NCBI GenBank assembly: GCA_900095095.1
Contig: FMBT01000298.1
Coordinates: 496,001-560,000, forward strand
Source of the DNA: Fragilariopsis cylindrus CCMP1102
Lineage: Eukaryota > Bacillariophyta > Bacillariophyceae > Bacillariales > Bacillariaceae
Direction of reading: 5' to 3'
Length of the DNA stretch: 64,000 nucleotides
Part shown: positions 56,491 through 64,000 of the stretch, in pieces
Numbering within the stretch: the first letter of the stretch is position 1
How the letters are laid out: each line of letters begins with the position of its first letter
Notes under the pieces: generated by a model
Told to the model about the DNA's origin: nothing
Databases searched by the model: none
The model's input: only the letters and a program-made list of their open reading frames with translations
Translations under genes and position numbers: made by a program

Positions 56491-57217
56491 TTATTTTTGT
56501 CGTTTTGTAGTCCTTTCTTTGTCATTGGTCCCGTTTTCATCGCTGGATCGCTTGGCGGTTGATAGCGTGTGATCATTTAGGTCGTAGGCGTTTGCTCTTG
56601 CAGCAATCCATAATGTACGTGCAACACGTGATGTTGACCATCCATTGCCAAGCTTTGATGCAATTTCAAGACAGCCTTCATTTAACGACATATAAGTCTT
56701 TAATGTATATGTTCTTTTTGGCAAAAAACATTCTATCACTTCATCATACATGTAGGCAAATGCATCTGGCTGTACTAATACTAAAATAGCAGAAGCTGTG
56801 GCCGGTCCAACCCCCTTTAGTTTGGTCAAATCTTCCAATGCTTTCTTCGTCGTCGACCCCTCCGTCTTATCGGCGGCGGTTCTTGCTTTTCGATGGCATT
56901 AGTAGAATGTTCTTCAACCGAAGCTTCTGTATTGGAATTTAAATGTTTCATCAATGCGAGACGAGGCTTTCCCACCTTAAATTTCCACTTAACCACAACC
57001 TTCAAAAGCTCGTCTTTGGTAATAGATTTTTTCGATGCATCCTCCTCCTTCGACAGCAGAAGACCACCAAGACTGCTATATTCCTCGTCGATTTCTTCAA
57101 ACCATCAATTTTAGTGACGACTTCTGGGTACATGGCCTCCACTAAGCTCCAGATCTTTTTATCGGAACACCCCACAAGACGTTTCGCTGCCGCCATTCCT
57201 GGTCTTGGTTTTGACAT
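56491..57217 (-). CDS. Helix-hairpin-helix protein of unknown function, frameshifted as written
   Basis: About 242 residues across two missing bases (near 57096 and 56888, both after AA and consistent with AAA). N-terminus with KPRPGMAAAKRLVGC and 'KIWSLVEAMYPEVV', then 'LLKVVVKWKFKVGKPRLALMKHL', and a helix-hairpin-helix DLTKLKGVGPATASAILVL near residue 135. The following 'YMYDEVIECF' and 'YMSLNEGCLEIASKL' resemble uncharacterised fungal/algal HhH proteins. The C-terminus is basic, with an NLS-like KRQK. Possible DNA binding; no glycosylase catalytic Asp/Lys is evident. Convergent with the DUF92 gene. Confidence 0.65.
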
Positions 57218-57739
57218 GATTGAATACTGTAATTTATCCTATTCTCTCCTGATAAATAATTTGAACTTTCAATAGAAATTATCTGGTAGCAATAGGACCG
57301 TCGTTGCCAATTGAATGTTGTCGTTATGGCTGTGTGGAGTGCTGTGGCTTCAACGGACGCCTTTTATGTTTTGATGATAATTAATTCAAGTTCGTCGTTT
57401 TTATACTTACGCGCCATTTTTTGACCCTGCCATATATAATAGAGCAACAAGCTCAAAGCACGGAAATTCAGTCAACCAAAAAAAATCTATCACCATGACA
57501 ATTGGAAAATGAAGATATTAAGATCGGAAAGTTCTATGGGGGTTTAATGTAAACAAATACAGTGTCGAATCTTGACACATCACACTGGATAGGAGTTGCA
57601 AAGGAGAGAAAGAAATATAGATCAAATTATCAAATAACAGCTAAAACATTAATACTAATACATAATTAATTGTCTATAGCTAGCTAGCTAGTATTGAATG
57701 ATATTACGTTGTCGGGAGAGACTAAGTTTTCTATTTTTT
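57218..57739. other. Intergenic
   Basis: About 520 bp upstream of the HhH gene and downstream of the PPCS gene. A CTAGCTAGCTAGCTAG stretch sits near 57676. No gene. Confidence 0.45.
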
Positions 57740-59273
57740 TTATACATTTATTCTCCGCCTTAAGGCCGTTGAAATTGCAACTGATAATGCAGCACCAGCA
57801 AGGATTCCACCCCATTCAAGGACTACGCTTTGGACTTGATTCCAAAAAAGTTCTTTTTCGATATTTCGTTTCTTTTGTTCAATTTCTATGTGTGCTCGTA
57901 GAACGGATTCAGTACCGGACTTGTCTAGACTCCCACTTATGCTGGTAGAAATATATTCAAAATGCATTTGAACTACATTCTCCATTATCATTACCTCGAG
58001 CGCATCAGGTTCGGATGCCTTCGGTCGTGAAATTTCATTCATGGCCAATCTTGAACTTTCCAATTGTAATTCTTACCATCTCTATTGATCTTATGATCAT
58101 CTGAAGTTTTATTAATATTATCAGAAGTGGTACCATTGTGCATCAAAGTTTCCATATCGGCAGGAGCTAAAATATAAACTGGTCGTATCGTGTTTTGAGA
58201 AGATTACCGACAACCATATGACAGCCATACTTTTCTACTGCACCTTCCGCCTTCGTACGTAATATCGACACATCTGTTTCCAATTTGAATGAACAAACAA
58301 ACGCATCCGGCGCCCATTTTCGTCGTAACAATCCCATTACCTTAGGAACCGGCCATAATTTTAGATTCAGGCAGTTACTTTCTTTTTCTTTGCTTAACAT
58401 CTGATTATTATTATTATTATTATTATTATTTGTATTTGAGTCTTGTTGTGATACATCACGACTTTGTATTTTGTGAGTCGATCGTTCTGCAAGCGGTACA
58501 TAAAAGTCGGACACGGCACCGCAAAGAAAGAACATAGCTAGAGCTTGACTGTCTCTCAGCGATTCAGAAGAAAGCTGAAGTTTGGCAAGGTATTCTTCTA
58601 CAGATCGAAATGATATTGTCATTATTCTTCCTTCTTCTAGTGCAGATTGTCGTTCAATCAGAGCTGTACGCAATGGAGTGGAATTAATTATTCGTCGATG
58701 CAAATGAATACCACCTTTAAATAACGAGGATGATTTTTTGGTTGTATTGCTATTATTGTTATTGGACCTCTTATTATTCGGAGTGTTCGCATTGTCGTTT
58801 CCATTACTATTTTGTGCATCCAATACATCTTGTACCAACTGATCGTCTTGATCTTCCTCTTGATCACCTGTAGCAAATAGCTTGCCTAAACTTCCGATAG
58901 AAATTCCCTGGTTTGGCGTCGATGATGGACCCATTATGGCCTGGCTTAGTACTCGCCCATACGGAGAGGCACTGCCTCTTCTCCACAAATGGATGACAGC
59001 ATAACCACGTTTTAAAAGTTCTTCTACTGAAATCGCACCACGTTTCCCTGTTGAAAAGTTGTCCAGACAACGGACACTATGAATCTCCAAGTCCGCTGCC
59101 GTTCCACCCGATGAGACAAGAGCAATAGGACGATGATGGGACGCATGACGGACAACGAAGGATTGGAGCTCCGAAATTAACGCTTTTCGATTTTCAGGTG
59201 GAATGGCGTCTACGAAAGACTGGACGATCACTTCGTCGTCATCGTTGTTGTCGTCAGTCGTAAGTGATGGCAT
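57740..59273 (-). CDS. PPCS: Phosphopantothenate-cysteine ligase (PPCS/CoaB), with C-terminal membrane anchor, frameshifted as written
   Basis: The first 368 residues (59273 to about 58170) are typical PPCS: LVSSGGTAADLE, VRCLDNFSTGKRGA and GYAVIHLWRRGSASPY for the nucleotide site, FFLCGAVSDFYVP and KVMGLLRRKWAPDAFVCSFKLETD later. Two Asn-rich inserts (about residues 160-185 and 275-290) are lineage additions. The enzyme joins cysteine to 4'-phosphopantothenate in CoA synthesis. The frame stops at VGNLLKTRYDQF, but one extra T near 58175 and one near 58062 continue it through YILAPADMETL, 'ALEVMIMENVVQMHFEYIS' and a final segment with a membrane span (VLEWGGILAGAALSVAISTAL) ending at 57740. 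Total about 510 residues. Both breaks are at T runs. Confidence 0.8.
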
Positions 59274-59927
59274 GACTTTTCCGAGAGGTGTTTGATCTTG
59301 TTGATGTCTTGTTGGGTGTTGTGATGTGATATGTGTGATGTTGTTATGTGAACAAAATCCAAGAATTGGTTAGTATTACTGCAGGGGAGGGGGGCAGTCA
59401 ACTAATGACTAGCCAAGAACTACCCCAAATCACAGATCTGCTTTGTTTTTTGGTTTCTACATATCGAGTCGTGTTATTTTATTTTAGTCGTAAAAAGCTT
59501 TATTTAAGAGCTCGGAGTATCAAAACGACATCTATCCGGGTCTGATTTCGATAATACAGAAGTAAGTATCCGTTTTGTTGTTTGTGTTAGATTGAATGAA
59601 TGAATCGCCCATCTAATATGTGAAGGAGCATCCATTGGTCGGTTCCATCGTCGCGATCAACATAGGTAGCGTAAGTTAAGATGTAATACGCGAGGCCATG
59701 ATGCGTTTGTGATGAGTTTGAGTTAATCTGCGTTTGCGTTTGCGTTGAGATAATCTGAGTTAAGGGTGTCATTTCCTCGTGAATTAAAATCTCCTGACAT
59801 AATATTCAATTACCATTTTTTACCAGTATACTCGTTGTAAATATCAAAGGAGATTCCATCATTGAAAGGACGGTAGGATTTAAGATAGGCGATATACAGC
59901 CACTAGTATTGTTAAAATAAAAATAGA
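59274..59927. promoter_or_regulatory. Divergent promoter region, PPCS / membrane protein
   Basis: About 650 bp. A 61-codon minus-strand frame at 59587-59772 is probably chance. No repeat or element identified. Confidence 0.35.
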
Positions 59928-61881
59928 ATGATGATCCAGAATGGCGATTCCAAGACGTCGGTAAAAAATAATCAGTCAGGAAATAAACAGAAGCCGTTAC
60001 CATTGAAGCAACGTACTTCAAGTAGTACCGATCGTCGTGATTTCACATCAAACACTTGGATTTCACTATTGGAATTAATTAAAATCAGAGAGTATTTTAT
60101 AACTGTAAACAATTTCTCAATTTGGCGTAGACATAATGCATGGGCGTTTGAAAATGGAAAAGATCTACGTTCGTACATAACACAACGATATGCCAGTAAT
60201 ATGGTCTTCATGTCATTATTGCTTTCGACTTCCTGTGGGATTCTCTTCAACGGAGCCGATATTACGTCACAGGTTCGAGATGATCTCGCGAAATCTCATT
60301 ATTGGACACTTAGTTACTGGGCGGGATTGTTTATCATTGTTTCTGTTCTCTTAACAATCCTCAGTCTAATCAGCACGTTCACTGGATGGGCGATGATAAG
60401 GTGAGTTGGGACTATTGCCATACACTGTTATTTCTTATCCTGGTCGTGTAATAGAAATCCAAACTCAATACTCTTTTTAAAAAATCTGATTAAAAGTGCC
60501 ATTGATGAGAGCAATGTACACTGTATAGTGCGTTCATCTATAGGGCAGTACACTACCGAGCTCCCGGGGAGATTAATTACGTGGTCGATGTAAGTACGAT
60601 GTATAGCTTTCCTGTTGTGAGGTTGTAAAGTACCGTACTCTGCTCAAGACCAACCAGAAGGTACCACTTACTTGAATCTGATTATTTGTTCCTTGTCTGA
60701 CTATTATGAATCACCCCGTTAGCTACAGTTTTTTGACTTCGTTCATTTCATTCTTCTTGATATTGATACCACTGGGACCATTTTCTATCTTTGTCTTGTT
60801 GGTTTTTTTCGGTATCTTTTTTCATATTGTCAGCGTCTTTAGTTCCTTTGGACGCATAATTATGCACGCAGGTGCAATGGGGAAAGGTCGAATATTCTCT
60901 AGCGAATACGAAGAGTTGCTTGTACCGCAAAGTCTTCATCTTCATCTACTTTCTAAGGCGAAGTGTAATCTCGCTAACAACACATCAATTATTCGACAAT
61001 ATAGACACGGACAACAACCGATATCGTCCTCCTTGTTGGAGGAAGAACTGTACGATCATCTCCGTGGAGTGACGAAACGAAATCTTGAAATTAATAGTAG
61101 CAACAGTAACCATCTCAGACCGAGAGCCGATTCGAAAGTACGATTTGCGGACGAGGAAATCGGTTACATCGGTCTGATACCAAATAAAGTTGTCATTGGA
61201 GGGAATGTTGATGGAGTTGCTTGGGACAATCACTTGAAGTATGGGTCGTCATCTTCTCGCCATTTCCGTAGTCTCACGCCATTATCGGATACGTCTGCCT
61301 CACAACAACTTACGGAAAAATCTACTAGCGATCAACTTACTCCGCGGTCAATAGATGGTGGCAACTCCATGACAGCATCTTCACGCAATTCCTTCTTTCC
61401 GCCAATAAAAGAAGATAGCGCCGGTAGCTCATTGCATACTTCCAGTAACTCTAGCTTGGAGCAGTGGTTGCAAGGATCTCCAAGCCAGGTTGGTCGGAAA
61501 GAAAAAAACACTGCAAACTCTATCGTTAAAGAAAATATGGGAGAAATGAATGTTGGAATCGACCCTCTGGGTGGTCCAATAAATAGGGATGTTCTATCAG
61601 AACCCTTTTCTACCACCACCTCCAACACCTATCACAATAGTACGTATGATACTATTACTCCTAGCAATCAATATATCAACGGAAGTGATGAGGTGGAAGA
61701 TAAAATGATTTATAAGAAACCTACGATTTCTCGGAACGTAAAAGCGCCTTTATCCAAGTGTGATGGACGCGGCATGTCAGAAGACGAACGATTCGCCTTC
61801 GACTACGGAGAGAGTTTTGAAGATGATAATCCGATAAACGAAATCAAAAATGATGATGAACGAACGAGTTTACTGAAGTGA
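59928..61881 (+). CDS. Multi-span membrane protein of unknown function, three exons
   Basis: Exons 59928-60400, 60497-60589 and 60723-61881, introns GTGAGTTG...TTAAAAG and GTAAGTAC...CCGTTAG; phases agree and give 574 residues. The N-terminal 50 residues are basic and polar. 'WRRHNAWAFENGKDLRSYITQRYASNMVFMSLLLSTSCGILFNG' leads into four hydrophobic segments at about 90-110, 125-155, 190-212 and 214-235. The C-terminal 330 residues are hydrophilic, Ser/Thr/Asn-rich, with an acidic end (DDERTSLLK). No enzyme motif is seen. The topology suggests a membrane protein with a long cytosolic tail; the LL near the C-terminus with upstream acids resembles a dileucine sorting signal. Family not recognised. 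Confidence 0.75.
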
Positions 61882-62178
61882 TCGAAACTGCAGAATTTAT
61901 CTGGAAGCACTACTGGGCAGAATGGGAAATTCAGATGGAAATACCTTTTTGAAATCGAATACACAACACAATTTTCTCTCTTCTGCGTGGAACACTGTAC
62001 ATGCATCACATTTTCTCTAGGACCTACATATATAATAGATACATACATTACACAATCTATTATTGTACCTTACATCATATATATATATTGTCCTCTATGA
62101 ACTATGATTTGTACCAATCCTTTACTGCTCTCTGGTTTCTTCAATGGAAGAGTAGCCCCAGACATAAGACTACACAAA

Positions 62179-62217
<39 letters not shown>

Positions 62218-62870
62218 TTTAAAAATAAATGACCCAGTATTGTACTTGGTTTGTTTTAATATGTGTGATGTATGTTGGTCAATTAAGTAGATGATTCAAG
62301 ACCAAATAATATAAAAAGTGGAATGTAAAGAGTATAATTAAGCTAAATATGACAACATTGATGTTAAAATCATTTTCTTGTCCTGGATATATAATATGTG
62401 ACTCAAGGTAGCCAACACTCTTGTACAGGGTACTACTCCCTCTAATAGTCTGGTCTCAAAGAAGAGTCTTTTGTCATTTGAAGCAAATACATCTACTGTT
62501 AATTAGCATTATCATATTATGGAACATTGCAGTCTACTTTGTTATCAGAGTGTTAGAAAAGGTCCTCCCATCATGGCTACTGTAATAGTCTATGATAAGT
62601 AGATTTTTTTGTTGCAAGGTAAAAATTTAATGGTTGACATAGGGACAGACGGGACACCCTACTCACCACGAATTCCAACATATAATACTGTAGACAATCA
62701 TTAATTGACAATCATCAAAAAACAAAAAAGTAAGATCGGAGGAAAATAAAATAGCTGTAATATGTAGTACGTCTGTATCACTTTTGACTTTACGAGCGAT
62801 TTCAATCACACCATCACAATTCAATTGCAATAGCAACAATAACAATATACCACTAACTAACCGAAACAAG
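61882..62870. other. Intergenic with (AC)n microsatellite
   Basis: About 990 bp between the membrane protein gene and SNU13. (AC)n at 62182-62216. No gene supported. Confidence 0.5.
62182..62216. repeat. (AC)n microsatellite
   Basis: About 17 CA dinucleotides in a row. Confidence 0.9.
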
Positions 62871-63377
62871 ATGTCAGAAAAAGCCTTCCCCCTAGCCGAT
62901 GCGGATTTGACCGTTGCATTATTGGATCTTATCCAACAAGCAACCAATTACAAGCAAACAAAGAAAGGAGCCAACGAAGCTACCAAGACACTGAATCGTG
63001 GTATTTCGGAACTCATTATTATGTCAGCTGATGCTGAACCTATTGAAATTCTTCTTCATTTGCCACTATTGTGTGAGGATAAGAATGTTCCATACGTGTT
63101 TGTACCAAGGTAAGGACCAATATGACATACGTACACAAGATGACGTCCACGGTTGGTACCTGTCGCTTTTTTATTTAATTATTCCCCCCTCCTATTACTC
63201 ACTCTCTCGCGCGCTCTCTCTCTCTCTCTCTCATACACTTACAGCAAAGTAGCTCTTGGACGTGCCTGTGGAGTTTCCCGTCCCGTTATTGCTTGTTCTA
63301 TCACTACTAATGAGGCATCTCAACTCAGAACTACCATTGATGGCATGAAGATTAAGATCGAACAACTTTTGTTGTAA
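62871..63377 (+). CDS. SNU13: SNU13/NHP2-like protein 1 (L7Ae family), two exons
   Basis: Exons 62871-63109 and 63245-63377, Ser codon split; the intron begins GTAAGGAC, contains a long (CT)n run and ends CTTACAG. 123 residues. L7Ae signature: [13 protein letters not shown] (kink-turn binding), [19 protein letters not shown], '[22 protein letters not shown]' split by the intron, and [18 protein letters not shown], which is diagnostic of Snu13/15.5K. It binds kink-turns in U4 snRNA and box C/D snoRNAs in the nucleus. Length and sequence are typical. Confidence 0.95.
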
Positions 63378-63790
63378 TCAATCAGGAGGGAATTGGTCGT
63401 ATTGCGGATGAGAACGAGAATGAGTAATAAAGAAAATTATGTACTCTTTCGGGGGTTTTGGGTTCATTTAATAACTTCTCCTGGAATTTCCGGGGTCGGT
63501 TCGATGAATCTCTATGATCACTTTGGATGAACGATATATTGAATATAATACAATACAACTACAAACAACGACACATAAATTATTCGTTGTTGCTGTTATG
63601 TTGTTTGATTTGAATTTATATTTGTTTATTCAGAGACGTGAGGGAGGAGACAACTATGTCACTGATTTGTTAATGATCGGCATGTTGTGGTATAGAAAAC
63701 ATACTTTATAAAAACTGTTAAGTTAATTGTTTTTTGAGTTAAAATATTTTTACATTTATATATATATTATTATTGTTGGTTTAATTAGTC
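63378..63790. other. Convergent 3' spacer
   Basis: About 410 bp between SNU13 and the gene end at the window edge. No gene supported. Confidence 0.4.
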
Positions 63791-64000
63791 CTATTGTAAG
63801 CCATCGTCACTGTCATAGAATGAAGTATCAACATGATCAACTTCTTGCATAACATCTTCAGCAGCAGTTGTCGTTGCTTAACCATAACATTACTATTAGT
63901 TCATGATGTTGATGTCGATTTCGATGATGAAAATTGTGATATTATGATATTATACATTATTGTTGTTTTAATTAGTCCTAAAGTAAATCATCATCACTGT
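63791..64000 (-). other. Duplicated 3' end of a minus-strand gene running off the window
   Basis: On the minus strand the frame ending at 63791-63793 reads TAAEDVMQEVDHVDTSFYD then SDDGLQ-stop. A related end, SDDDLL-stop, lies at 63978-63980, followed in both cases by the same GGACTAATTAAAAC-like sequence. The two copies are 187 bp apart. Only the C-terminus is in the window, so the product cannot be named. Confidence 0.45.

Noticed and set aside
59587-59772. 61-codon minus-strand frame with YILTYATYVDR, faintly like a GNAT acetyltransferase
   Set aside because: Too short, lies in a divergent promoter region and has no splice-linked continuation that I can find.
1-64000. CRISPR arrays, bacterial operons, tRNA or rRNA genes
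   Set aside because: No regularly spaced repeats, no rRNA-like blocks and no convincing tRNA B-box with matching acceptor stem were seen by eye; the window is eukaryotic nuclear DNA. A tRNA scan could still find a missed tRNA.

Overview
The window reads as nuclear DNA of a photosynthetic stramenopile, most likely a diatom. It is AT-rich, with short GT-AG introns, and carries nuclear genes for plastid-type proteins: a light-harvesting-family protein, a phytyl-phosphate kinase-like DUF92 protein, and several precursors whose signal peptide ends in an A/G-F motif resembling the diatom bipartite plastid presequence. It also has a Ty1/copia retrotransposon of the kind common in diatoms. Host genes are housekeeping genes in a compact, often divergent arrangement.

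Layout. 0.6-8.6 kb: a two-exon PPR protein, a broken papain-family protease, an unknown acidic nuclear-type protein and a HAD-family nucleotidase-like protein. 10.0-14.8 kb: a nine-exon SNF2 helicase with a 14-nt micro-exon. 15.6-29.3 kb: a retroelement zone. An old RNase-H-bearing relic is split by a solo LTR. A complete copia element follows (two 813-bp LTRs, one 2,534-residue Gag-Pol ORF, 5-bp target duplication TATTT), inserted in the last codons of a beta-propeller-like gene. 29.8-50.4 kb: a 2OG-oxygenase-like protein, a PiggyBac transposase fragment, a small membrane protein, Nup85, ribosomal protein L4, a pseudouridine synthase, PP2A catalytic subunit, a kynurenine-type aminotransferase, RNase P subunit p30, a hidden Cdc26 homologue, a plastid-type membrane protein, a thioredoxin-like protein and a degenerate metallo-beta-lactamase-fold protein. 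51.3-59.3 kb: a RedCAP-like LHC protein, a SAM-type carrier, a DUF92/VTE6 kinase, a helix-hairpin-helix protein and phosphopantothenoylcysteine ligase. 59.9-64 kb: an unknown membrane protein, SNU13 and the 3' end of a gene running off the edge.

Genes here do not form a shared pathway; convergent and divergent neighbours seem to share only promoter or terminator space. The RNase P p30 and Cdc26 genes are divergent, as are L4/pseudouridine synthase, PP2A/aminotransferase, LHC/carrier and PPCS/membrane protein.

A general caution: seven genes, including all five between 51.3 and 59.3 kb, need one or more single missing bases to read through. Nearly all shifts go the same way and many sit at short homopolymers. 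Many other genes, including the 7.6-kb Gag-Pol ORF, are clean. I suspect consensus errors in blocks of the assembly rather than seven pseudogenes, but the sequence alone cannot decide. All gene structures were read by eye; no alignment or database search was run.
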